Origin: CBFHND01 sp965657085
GTDB lineage: Bacteria > Pseudomonadota > Alphaproteobacteria > Rhodobacterales > Rhodobacteraceae
Direction: 5' to 3'
DNA length: 64,000 bases
Assembly (NCBI GenBank): GCA_965657085.1
Contig: CBFHND010000010.1
Coordinates: 1-64,000, forward strand
Shown here: piece after piece, positions 8,167-15,636 of the stretch
Layout of the letters: every line of letters begins with the position of its first letter
How positions within the stretch are numbered: the first letter of the stretch is position 1
Position numbers and translations under genes: made by a program
Notes under the pieces: generated by a model
Told to the model about the DNA's origin: nothing
What the model saw: only the letters and a program-made list of their open reading frames with translations
Databases searched by the model: none

Positions 8167-8535
8167 CTAGCTCCGCACCAGATCACGCACGGCGTTCAAC
8201 ACTTCGGTATTGGAAAACGGTTTGGTCATGAACCGGCTCACGCCCGCGCGCTCAGCCTCGTCGCGATCCCGCGACTGACCCCGCGCGGTCAGCATCAGCA
8301 CCGGCAACGCGTCAAAGCGGGCATCGCTGCGCAGTTCGGTCACGATCTCGATGCCGCTCTTGCCCGGCAGCATATAGTCCAGCACAACCAGATCGGGGCT
8401 GGCCGCGCGGATGGCGTCCAAGGCCGTGGCCCCATCCGAATGGGTGCCCACCTGCCAGCCTTCGCGGCTGAGCAGAAAACTGATCGCTTCAATGATGTTG
8501 GTCTCGTCCTCGACCAGCAGAACATGCTTGCTCAT
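8167..8535 (-). CDS. Receiver-only response regulator
   Basis: A 122-residue single receiver domain of the CheY type. Acidic pocket residues are in LLVEDETN, the phospho-acceptor Asp in DLVVLDYMLPGKSG, the conserved Thr in LMLTARGQ and the Lys in FMTKPFS. It has no DNA-binding output domain, so it must act through protein-protein contact or a phosphorelay. It precedes the small membrane protein and SSS-kinase genes in one transcription unit, which makes it their probable phosphorylation partner. CrbR, the partner of CrbS, has a LuxR-type output; this protein does not, which sets this system apart. The XRE regulator just upstream could supply the missing output. Confidence 0.9.
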   Translation of the reverse strand: MSKHVLLVEDETNIIEAISFLLSREGWQVGTHSDGATALDAIRAASPDLVVLDYMLPGKSGIEIVTELRSDARFDALPVLMLTARGQSRDRDEAERAGVSRFMTKPFSNTEVLNAVRDLVRS

Positions 8536-8606
8536 GTTTGCCTCTTCTCCCCCGGGTGCCTCGATTGTTTGAGGCGCTTACAATGTCCTAGATTTTCCCA
8601 AGGCTG

Positions 8607-9899
8607 TCAAAAGCCTTCGCTGAGAATGGATGGTTCGCGGCGCCCCGCACAGGCGCCGCGTGGGCACACACGGCAGGTGGGGCCAACCTCCAACACGTCC
8701 GCCGCATCGTCGCCGGCGGCGGATCGTGGCAGGATCAGCATCGTGGCCTGCATCAGTTGCGGCGCGTTGTAGACGGGCGGGCCAATGGGTTCCGCCACCG
8801 CGATACAGTCGAAATGCGCGGCCGTGCGCCCGAGCTGCTGGACCGGCGTGCGCACCACGTGGCCGGGATGGGCCAGAACCTGAAACAGCGGCCACAGTGG
8901 ACAGCACGCGCCAAAGCGCGGGATGTTGAACCCCGCGACCGGCTTGCGAAAGATCAGACTGCCCGACCGGTCACAGACGACAATCCCCGCGCCCGTGTCC
9001 GGCAAGGCCGCGATCCGGCGCAGCATCTGGGCCACCGGCACATCAAATTCACGCGCAAGCGCCACCGGGTCCGTTTCGCCCGTGCCCAGAGCCAGCCGCA
9101 GATCCTGCAACGACACGGCCCGGGCATCGGCCGCGACGCGGGTCAGAACTGCATGTGCCATGTGACGTGCCGCAACCGAGGCCAGCTGCGGCGCATCGGC
9201 CAGCACTTCGTCCACGGTTTGGCTGCCGTTCTCCAGACCGGCAAAGCCGTAGCCGCTGACATCCAGAAACGCATCCACCTCTTCCTGCGGTGAGGCAACG
9301 GCGGTGTCTTCGGGATCGGCGTCCAGATAGGTCACCAGCGCCTTTGAGCTTTCGGCAAGGCGGCGGCTGTCGGAATCGATATTGGCGTGAAAACGGGCCT
9401 GCCACTCGGGGGTGATGTCGTCATCTTCGGCGAGGATGGACGCAGTCGACCGGATCGCCGCCGCAGTTGACAGCACCTCGTGCATGGACGCGGCAATCTG
9501 CGGGTCATGGGCCAGACGGTCCGACAGGGTTTCCACGGTCCGTTCCAGCGACCGCACACGGCGGTGCAACCCCGCCAACACTTCGGCCCAGCCCGGAAAG
9601 CGCCCGGCCAATTCCTCGACCCGCTCCAGCTCTGCGGCGTTCAGCGTGGCATCCAGCCCCGCCTCGCGCAGTGACCCGATCAGCGCGGCCTCGGCCCCTT
9701 CAGTCAAGGCCGACGGCTCCACACCCAGCACGGAGGCGATATCCAAAAGCAGTTTGCCGCCGATTCTGCGGCGATTGTGCTCGATCAGGTTGAGATAGGA
9801 GGCCGATATGCCAATTTGCCGCGCCAGGTCGGCCTGTTTGAGGCCCGCGATGATGCGCCGCTCGCGAATGCGGCTTCCTGTCAGGCTTTCGCGTCCCAT
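8607..9899 (-). CDS. XRE-family short-chain acyl-CoA-type transcriptional regulator (ScfR/RamB-like)
   Basis: A 430-residue DNA-binding protein. An N-terminal helix-turn-helix covers residues about 8-65 (RIRERRIIAGLKQADLARQI, SASYLNLIEHNRRRI). The long C-terminal region resembles the DUF2083 domain of RamB, MldR and ScfR proteins and ends with a Cys-rich segment, CRVCPRGACAGRREP. Relatives of this family respond to acetyl-CoA, propionyl-CoA or methylcitrate-pathway intermediates and control short-chain fatty acid use. It is transcribed away from the ABC importer gene at 10130. The 230-base gap holds repeated sites, which suggests the regulator controls both its own gene and the transporter. 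Confidence 0.85.
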   Translation of the reverse strand: MGRESLTGSRIRERRIIAGLKQADLARQIGISASYLNLIEHNRRRIGGKLLLDIASVLGVEPSALTEGAEAALIGSLREAGLDATLNAAELERVEELAGRFPGWAEVLAGLHRRVRSLERTVETLSDRLAHDPQIAASMHEVLSTAAAIRSTASILAEDDDITPEWQARFHANIDSDSRRLAESSKALVTYLDADPEDTAVASPQEEVDAFLDVSGYGFAGLENGSQTVDEVLADAPQLASVAARHMAHAVLTRVAADARAVSLQDLRLALGTGETDPVALAREFDVPVAQMLRRIAALPDTGAGIVVCDRSGSLIFRKPVAGFNIPRFGACCPLWPLFQVLAHPGHVVRTPVQQLGRTAAHFDCIAVAEPIGPPVYNAPQLMQATMLILPRSAAGDDAADVLEVGPTCRVCPRGACAGRREPSILSEGF

Positions 9900-9959
9900 T
9901 GCGACCCCTTTCGGCTTTGTCCCGCGTTTTCAACGACTTTCTGCGGCGCAACATAAGAA

Positions 9960-10035
9960 TGTTTACAAAGTATACCGTCGTATTGTGCAGTTGTTTACAA
10001 AATAGTTGTGATTTTCAAGGGGGTTATTGCGCAAT
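9960..10035. promoter_or_regulatory. Divergent control region with direct repeats and a palindrome
   Basis: The gap between the XRE regulator and the ABC importer holds two identical copies of TGTTTACAAA, at 9960-9969 and 9992-10001. They are 32 bases apart, about three DNA turns. A perfect 10-base palindrome, ATTGCGCAAT, follows at 10026-10035, with nearby TTGYGCA-like half-sites (ATTGTGCA at about 9982, TTGCACATTGTGC at about 10061). The layout suits cooperative binding by the divergently encoded XRE regulator. Related regulators use sites built on TTTGCAAA-like cores, so the assignment is plausible but untested. Confidence 0.5.
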
Positions 10036-10129
10036 TTTCCAAAACCGCGCCATAAAGTCTTTGCACATTGTGCGCGCGCTCGCGGGTTGAGGAGCCTGCC
10101 TGCGCATTTCAACAAATGGGAGGATCTCC

Positions 10130-11467
10130 ATGTCCAAATCGAACCTGACGCGTCGCGGCATGCTCAAAACCGGTGCTGTTGCCGGTGCGGGTGTTGCTCT
10201 GCCGACGATTTTCACGGCCTCGTCTGCCGCAGCCTTCACCAACGAGCCAACAGGCAGCTCGGTCACACTTGGCTTCAACGTGCCACAGACCGGCCCCTAC
10301 GCGGACGAAGGTGCAGACGAACTGCGCGCCTATGAGCTGGCAGTCGAGCACCTGAACGGTGGCGGCGACGGCGGCCTGATGAGCACATTCTCGTCCAAAG
10401 CCCTGCAAGGCAACGGCATCATGGGCAAGAAAGTCGAGTATGTCACAGGTGACACACAGACCAAATCGGACGCCGCGCGCGCGTCGGCCCGGTCGATGAT
10501 CGAAAAAGACGGCGCCGTGATGATCACGGGCGGTTCGTCCTCGGGTGTGGCTGTGGCCGTGCAGGCGCTGTGCCAAGAGGCTGGCGTCATCTTCATGGCA
10601 GGTCTCACGCACTCCAACGACACAACCGGCAAGGACAAGAAGGCGAACGGTTTCCGTCACTTCTTCAACTCCTACATGTCTGGTGCCGCCCTGGCGCCGA
10701 TCCTGGCGAAGAACTACGGCACAGATCGTAAAGCCTATCACCTGACAGCGGACTACAACTGGGGTTACACCACAGAAGAAGCCGTGCGCACATCGACCGA
10801 AGCGATGGGCTGGGAAACTGTTGCAGCTGTGAAAACGCCGCTGACACAAACGGACTTCTCGTCCTACATCGCGCCTGTTCTGCAGTCCGGTGCTGACGTT
10901 CTGGTTCTGAACCACTACGGCGGCAACATGGTGAACTCGCTGACCAACGCGGTTCAGTTCGGCCTGCGTGACAAGCTGGTGAACAACAAGAACTTCGAAA
11001 TCGTTGTCCCACTTTACTCGCGCCTGATGGCGAAGGGTGCCGGTGCCAACGTGAAAGGCATCTACGGTTCGACAAACTGGCACTGGTCGCTGCAGGACGA
11101 AGGCTCCAAAGCATTCGTGAAATCCTTCGGCACCAAGTACGGCTTCCCACCGTCGCAGGCGGCACACACCTGCTATGTGCAGGCGATGCTTTATGCGGAC
11201 GCCGTGGAACGCGCCGGTTCGTTCAACCCCTGCGCAGTCGCCGAAGCCCTCGAAGGTTTCGAATTCGACGGCATGGGCAACGGCAAGACGCTGTACCGCG
11301 CCGACGACCACCAGTGCTTCAAGGACGTTCTGGTTGTGCGCGGGAAAGAGAACCCGACTTCGGAGTTCGACCTGCTGGAAATCGTGGAAGTTACACCCAC
11401 AAGCCAGGTCACATACGACGCGTCGATCTTCGGCGGCGAGCTGGGCACGTGTAACCCAGGCGCATAA
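10130..11467 (+). CDS. ABC transporter substrate-binding protein (urea/amide/branched-chain type), Tat-exported
   Basis: A 445-residue periplasmic binding protein. The N-terminus has a twin-arginine signal (LTRRGMLKTGAVAGAG, ending near AAAF at about residue 37). The mature part begins VTLGFNVPQTGPYADEG, the typical start of type I periplasmic-binding folds (LivK, UrtA, FmdD). Tat export is less usual for this group and suggests cytoplasmic folding. It is the first gene of a five-gene importer. It is divergent from a short-chain-acyl-type XRE regulator, so the ligand may be acetate or another small carboxylate rather than an amino acid; that is inference. The ribosome site GGGAGGATC precedes the ATG. 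Confidence 0.88.
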   Translation: MSKSNLTRRGMLKTGAVAGAGVALPTIFTASSAAAFTNEPTGSSVTLGFNVPQTGPYADEGADELRAYELAVEHLNGGGDGGLMSTFSSKALQGNGIMGKKVEYVTGDTQTKSDAARASARSMIEKDGAVMITGGSSSGVAVAVQALCQEAGVIFMAGLTHSNDTTGKDKKANGFRHFFNSYMSGAALAPILAKNYGTDRKAYHLTADYNWGYTTEEAVRTSTEAMGWETVAAVKTPLTQTDFSSYIAPVLQSGADVLVLNHYGGNMVNSLTNAVQFGLRDKLVNNKNFEIVVPLYSRLMAKGAGANVKGIYGSTNWHWSLQDEGSKAFVKSFGTKYGFPPSQAAHTCYVQAMLYADAVERAGSFNPCAVAEALEGFEFDGMGNGKTLYRADDHQCFKDVLVVRGKENPTSEFDLLEIVEVTPTSQVTYDASIFGGELGTCNPGA

Positions 11468-11482
11468 GCCACTGCAAACTTC

Positions 11483-11503
11483 GGGTGGGCGTTCAGCCCA
11501 CCC
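11483..11503 (+). terminator. Hairpin between the binding-protein gene and permease genes
   Basis: Perfect 8-base stem GGGTGGGC / GCCCACCC with a 5-base loop (GTTCA), 15 bases after the binding-protein stop. No T tract follows, so it is more likely an mRNA-stabilising or partial-termination element than a full terminator. Such elements let binding proteins be made in excess over their permeases. Confidence 0.55.
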
Positions 11504-11554
11504 ACTCCGTCCCCGCTTATGGGGATGCATCTTTTCCAACCAAAGGTCAGGTCG

Positions 11555-12586
11555 ATGGAAGCGATACTCCTTCAAATTCTCAACGGGCTCGACAAGGGCT
11601 CTGCCTATGCGCTCATCGCGCTGGGGCTAACGCTGATTTTCGGCACGCTTGGCGTGGTGAACTTTGCCCATGGTGCGCTGTTCATGATCGGTGCCTTCTG
11701 CGCGGTCACGCTGAGCCGTATCCTGACCCTCAGCCACGAAGTCGCGGTGCCCGGAGAGGTTGATTTCCTGGGCAATCCCAAGATGGCGGATGTGCCCTAT
11801 ATCTACGGCTGGTTCGGAGAGGGTGCTGGCGCCACGATCATCGACTGGGCGGTTCCGCTGTCGATCCTCTTTGCCATTCCGGTGATGATCGCCATTGGCG
11901 TGATCATGGAACGTGGCCTGATCAAACACTTCTACAAACGTCCCCATGCGGACCAGATTCTTGTGACCTTCGGCCTCGCCATCGTCCTGCAAGAGATCAT
12001 CAAGTATTACTACGGTGCCAACCCGATCCCCACGCCTGCGCCTGACGCGTTCAAAGGATCGTTCGATTTCGGGGCCATGCTGGGCTTTGATCCCAACGTG
12101 ATCATCTATCCGTACTGGCGCATCATCTACTTCGGCTTCGCCGCTGTCATCATCGGTGCGGTCTTTGCCTTCCTGCAGTTCACCACCTTCGGGATGGTCG
12201 TGCGTGCCGGCATGGCCGACCGCGAGACCGTGCAGCTTCTGGGCATCAATATCGACCGCCGCTTTACCCTGATGTTCGGGGTCGCCGCCGCCGTCGCGGG
12301 GCTGGCGGGTGTGATGTACACGCCCATCAACTCGCCCAACTACCACATGGGCATGGACTTCCTTGTCCTGTCGTTCGTGGTGGTTGTTGTCGGCGGCATG
12401 GGGTCGCTGCCCGGTGCTGTCGCCGCGGGCTTCCTTCTGGGCATTCTCGAAAGCTTTGCCTCGATGCGCGAAGTCCTCGCGGTGCTGCCCGGCCTCAACC
12501 AGATCATCATCTACCTGGTTGCCATCGTTATTCTGTTGACCCGTCCTCGGGGCCTTATGGGCCGCAAGGGCGTGATGGAGGACTGA
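11555..12586 (+). CDS. ABC transporter permease, LivH type
   Basis: An inner-membrane permease of 343 residues from the preferred start. The N-terminus MEAILLQILNGLDKGSAYAL is the classic LivH/UrtB opening and is followed by GLTLIFGTLGVVNFAHGALFM. An upstream in-frame ATG at 11519 would add 12 hydrophilic residues and is less likely. About eight to nine helices are visible, with FVVVVVGGMGSLPGAVAAGF near the end, the conserved LivH permease signature. A long periplasmic insertion after helix 2 includes EVDFLGNPKMADVPYIYGWF. It overlaps nothing upstream and is followed four bases later by the second permease. Confidence 0.9.
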   Translation: MEAILLQILNGLDKGSAYALIALGLTLIFGTLGVVNFAHGALFMIGAFCAVTLSRILTLSHEVAVPGEVDFLGNPKMADVPYIYGWFGEGAGATIIDWAVPLSILFAIPVMIAIGVIMERGLIKHFYKRPHADQILVTFGLAIVLQEIIKYYYGANPIPTPAPDAFKGSFDFGAMLGFDPNVIIYPYWRIIYFGFAAVIIGAVFAFLQFTTFGMVVRAGMADRETVQLLGINIDRRFTLMFGVAAAVAGLAGVMYTPINSPNYHMGMDFLVLSFVVVVVGGMGSLPGAVAAGFLLGILESFASMREVLAVLPGLNQIIIYLVAIVILLTRPRGLMGRKGVMED

Positions 12587-12589
12587 TCC

Positions 12590-13789
12590 ATGTTTGGACT
12601 GGACAAAAAAGACGCTCGCTTGTTGCTCCTCGTCACGCTTCTGACGGTCGCGGCACCCTTTATCCTCAACCCCTTCCCCGAGGGCTCTGGCATGGCGCAG
12701 TTCAACGCGGGCTATCCTGACCTGATGCAGCGTTTCGTGATCTTCGGCATCTTCGCCATCGGGTTCAACATCCTCTTTGGTCTGACCGGATACCTGTCCT
12801 TTGGTCACGCGGCCTTTCTGGGTGTGGGATCCTATGCGGCGATCTGGATGATGAAACTGCTGACCATGAACGTGATCCCCGGGATCATCGTCTCCGTGGT
12901 GGTCGCAGGGGTCTTCAGCCTCGCCGTCGGATGGATTTCGCTGCGCCGGTCAGGCATCTACTTTTCGATCCTGACGCTGGCCTTTGCGCAAATGTCCTAT
13001 TCGCTGGCCTATTCGGTACTGACACCGATCACGGGCGGCGAAACGGGCCTGCAGCCCAAGGTGAACGACCCGCGCATCCTTGATGGCGCGCTGCCCCAAG
13101 GGGGCACGCCCAAGGCCAACCTCTTTGGGCTGGAAATGGGATCAAGCTATGATCTGAGCGTGGGCGCATGGGTCTTTACCTTCAACGCGGGCTATTACGT
13201 GGCCGCGGTGGTGATGATCCTCGCTTTCTACATGTCGATCCGCATCTTCCGCTCGCCCTTTGGCATGATGCTGCGGGCGGTGAAGTCCAACCAGCAGCGC
13301 CTGAACTACACGGGCCTGAATGCACGGCCCTACACGCTGGCGGCCTTTGTCATCTCGGGCATGTATGCCGGTCTGGCCGGTGGTCTGATGGTGGCGATGG
13401 ACACGCAGGTGGGGGCCGAACGCATGTTCTGGACCGCATCGGGCGAGGTTGTCCTGATGTCCATCCTGGGCGGTGTCGGCACGCTGATCGGTCCGGTGCT
13501 GGGCGCGGGTGCGATCAAGTACATGGAAAACATCCTGTCCAAGATCAACAAGGACATCCTGCACCAATGGTTTGCCTTCCTGCCCGACGGGCTTGAGGAT
13601 TTCGTCATCACGCTGGTCTATCCCTTCATCGGCAAGGGCTGGCACCTGACGCTGGGCCTGATCTTCATGGGCGTGGTGATTTTCCTGCCCGGTGGTCTGG
13701 TCGAAGGTGGTCAGCGCATCGCCAAGATGTTCCGCCGCAAGAGCAGTTCCACCGACACGCCTGACGGCAAAACGACACCCGCGGAATAA
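12590..13789 (+). CDS. ABC transporter permease, LivM type
   Basis: A 399-residue inner-membrane permease pairing with the LivH-type subunit to form the channel. Family blocks are visible: FNILFGLTGYLSFGHAAFLG near residues 60-80, SLRRSGIYFSILTLAFAQM and LGGVGTLIGPVLGAGAIKY. The C-terminal tail (RRKSSSTDTPDGKTTPAE) is hydrophilic and cytoplasmic. It carries an extra loop (GGETGLQPKVNDPRILDGAL) that also occurs in urea/amide-type relatives. It starts three bases after the LivH stop, within one operon. Confidence 0.9.
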   Translation: MFGLDKKDARLLLLVTLLTVAAPFILNPFPEGSGMAQFNAGYPDLMQRFVIFGIFAIGFNILFGLTGYLSFGHAAFLGVGSYAAIWMMKLLTMNVIPGIIVSVVVAGVFSLAVGWISLRRSGIYFSILTLAFAQMSYSLAYSVLTPITGGETGLQPKVNDPRILDGALPQGGTPKANLFGLEMGSSYDLSVGAWVFTFNAGYYVAAVVMILAFYMSIRIFRSPFGMMLRAVKSNQQRLNYTGLNARPYTLAAFVISGMYAGLAGGLMVAMDTQVGAERMFWTASGEVVLMSILGGVGTLIGPVLGAGAIKYMENILSKINKDILHQWFAFLPDGLEDFVITLVYPFIGKGWHLTLGLIFMGVVIFLPGGLVEGGQRIAKMFRRKSSSTDTPDGKTTPAE

Positions 13790-13801
13790 GGAGAGAGAAC
13801 A

Positions 13802-14563
13802 ATGGGAATTCTCGACGTCAAAAACGTGGGCAAACGCTTCGGCGGCTTGCAGGCTCTGGGGGACGTGAACCTCAGCGTTGCCGAAAACTCGGTCCACGCG
13901 ATCATCGGTCCGAACGGGGCCGGCAAATCCACCCTGCTGAACTGTCTGGTGGGCAAGCTGATCCCCGACACCGGGTCCGTCATGTTCGATGGGCAATCGG
14001 TTCTGGGGCGCAAGCCCTATGAGATCAACCAGATGGGCATTTCCCGCGTGTTCCAGACCCCCGAGATCTTCGGGGAACTGAGCGTGCTGGAAAACATGAT
14101 GATCCCCTGCTTTGCCAAGCGCGATGGATCATTCACGCCCAATGCCTTCATCAAGATGATGAGCGACCGCGAGATCGTGGAACGGGCCGAGCACATGCTG
14201 GAAGAGATGAACATGGCCGACGCGCGCGATGACAACGCCGCCGCCATGTCGCGCGGCAACAAGCGGCGCCTTGAGATTGGCATGTGTCTGGCGCAGGAAC
14301 CGCGCCTGCTGCTGCTGGATGAACCCACGGCCGGCATGGCACGTGCGGACACCAACAACACCATCGACCTGCTCAAGCAGATCAAGGACGAACGCGATAT
14401 CACCATCGCCATCATCGAACACGACATGCATGTTGTGTTTTCACTGGCCGAACGGATCACGGTTCTGGCACAAGGCACACCGCTTGTCGAAGACACACCT
14501 GACAACATCAAGGGTCACCCCAAGGTGCGCGAAGCGTATCTGGGCGAAACCCAGGCGGCATAA
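13802..14563 (+). CDS. ABC transporter ATP-binding protein, LivG type
   Basis: A 253-residue cytoplasmic ATPase. Walker A is GPNGAGKST (about residues 38-46), Walker B is RLLLLDEPTAGM and the switch His is in IIEHDMHVV. The signature loop reads AAMSRGNKRRLEIGM rather than LSGGQ; UrtD-like members also have altered signatures (for example LSHGQKQWLEIG), so this supports a urea/amide-type sub-branch. It would energise the two preceding permeases together with the next gene. The ribosome site AGGAGAGAG precedes the ATG. Confidence 0.9.
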   Translation: MGILDVKNVGKRFGGLQALGDVNLSVAENSVHAIIGPNGAGKSTLLNCLVGKLIPDTGSVMFDGQSVLGRKPYEINQMGISRVFQTPEIFGELSVLENMMIPCFAKRDGSFTPNAFIKMMSDREIVERAEHMLEEMNMADARDDNAAAMSRGNKRRLEIGMCLAQEPRLLLLDEPTAGMARADTNNTIDLLKQIKDERDITIAIIEHDMHVVFSLAERITVLAQGTPLVEDTPDNIKGHPKVREAYLGETQAA

Positions 14564-14575
14564 GGAGTTCATGCA

Positions 14576-15331
14576 ATGAACGTCAAACCCGACTTTTCCA
14601 AGGGCGTCAGCCACGCCCAGACCGCCCCCGCCTTCCTGTCCGTGTGGGACATGCACGCCTACTACGGCGAAAGCTATATCGTGCAAGGCATCAGCTTCAA
14701 CGTGCACGAGGGCGAAATCCTTGCCCTTCTGGGCCGCAACGGGGCGGGCAAAACGTCGACGCTGCGCTCGATCGCGCGTATTGGCGATCCAGAGGTCCGG
14801 CATGGCGAGATTTGGCTGGATCACCAGCCCCTTCACAAGATGGCCAGCCACGAGGCCAGCCAGGCGGGTCTTGGCCTTGTGCCGGAAGACCGCCGGATCA
14901 TTCCCGGCCTGACGGTCGAGGAAAACCTGAAACTGGCGCAGATCGCACCGCCTGTCGGCTGGTCGCTTGAACGCCTCTATGACCTCTTCCCGCGGCTTGG
15001 TGAACGCCGCGCCCAAGAGGGCGTGACCCTGTCGGGCGGCGAACAGCAGATGCTGGCCATCGCCCGCGCCTTGGCCCGCGACATCAAGGTGCTGCTGCTG
15101 GACGAACCCTATGAAGGTCTGGCCCCGGTGATCGTGGACGAGATCGAGAAGACGCTCAGCATCATCAAGGAACAGGGCATCACCACCATCATCGTGGAGC
15201 AGAATGCCGTGCGCGCGCTGCAACTGGCGGACCGGGCGGTGATCCTCGATACGGGGGGAATCGTCTTTGACGGGACCGCCGCCGAAGTGCTCGAGAACAA
15301 GGAGTTGCGCGAGGAATATCTCGCCATCTGA
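14576..15331 (+). CDS. ABC transporter ATP-binding protein, LivF type
   Basis: A 251-residue ATPase, last gene of the importer operon. Walker A is GRNGAGKTS, the signature is VTLSGGEQQMLAIARAL, Walker B is VLLLDEPYEGL and the switch His position is replaced by Gln in IIVEQNAV, as in most LivF/UrtE proteins. The first about 20 residues (MNVKPDFSKGVSHAQTAPAF) are a hydrophilic extension not needed for the fold. A strong terminator follows the stop, marking the end of the operon. Confidence 0.9.
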   Translation: MNVKPDFSKGVSHAQTAPAFLSVWDMHAYYGESYIVQGISFNVHEGEILALLGRNGAGKTSTLRSIARIGDPEVRHGEIWLDHQPLHKMASHEASQAGLGLVPEDRRIIPGLTVEENLKLAQIAPPVGWSLERLYDLFPRLGERRAQEGVTLSGGEQQMLAIARALARDIKVLLLDEPYEGLAPVIVDEIEKTLSIIKEQGITTIIVEQNAVRALQLADRAVILDTGGIVFDGTAAEVLENKELREEYLAI

Positions 15332-15373
15332 CGCGGCTTCTCGCCCGAGTTGAATGCATTAACCAAGATATGG

Positions 15374-15402
15374 AACCGACCCTCCCGGGTCGGTTTCTTT
15401 TT
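15374..15402 (+). terminator. Rho-independent terminator of the ABC importer operon
   Basis: Perfect 9-base stem AACCGACCC / GGGTCGGTT around a TCCC loop, followed by TCTTTTT. It is 43 bases after the LivF stop on the same strand. Confidence 0.88.
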
Positions 15403-15522
15403 GGGCATGTAGTCCTGTTTTTGCCCCTGACATTGTTTCCCATTTGTCGACAATTGCCGATTGCCCTGTGAAAGACGGCAAAAATAAGGCATAATTGGGG
15501 AATAATCCTGGGGGATAAAAAC

Positions 15523-15576
15523 ATGACATCTGCACCTGCAGCTCCGGCCACCGTGTCGGACATCGAAATCATTTAA
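15523..15576 (+). other. Interrupted 5' end of the RTX-repeat gene (17 codons then in-frame TAA)
   Basis: The ATG at 15523 follows a good ribosome site (GGGGGATAA, 5 to 13 bases upstream). It opens a frame reading MTSAPAAPATVSDIEII and then a TAA at 15574-15576. The same frame continues without another stop through the RTX protein: 15523 and 15637 differ by exactly 38 codons. After the stop come sensible residues, NGKSEYPTVIINTTIDTF. The most economical reading is a nonsense mutation or a base-call error in one longer gene. Confidence 0.7.
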
Positions 15577-15636
15577 AACGGCAAATCCGAGTATCCAACC
15601 GTTATCATCAACACAACCATCGACACCTTTGTCGAA

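Noticed and set aside
8558..8575. Small hairpin (GCCTC / GAGGC) after the XRE gene
   Set aside because: Only five base pairs with no T tract, so it is too weak to call a terminator.
10109..11575. Long 488-codon reading frame on the minus strand opposite the ABC binding-protein gene
   Set aside because: It is the antisense shadow of a clear Tat-exported binding protein; it has no domain similarity, has Cys/His/Arg-rich composition and no ribosome site.
15461..15495. TTGCCC and CATAAT considered as a sigma-70 promoter for the RTX gene
   Set aside because: The spacer is 23 bases, too long for a normal promoter.
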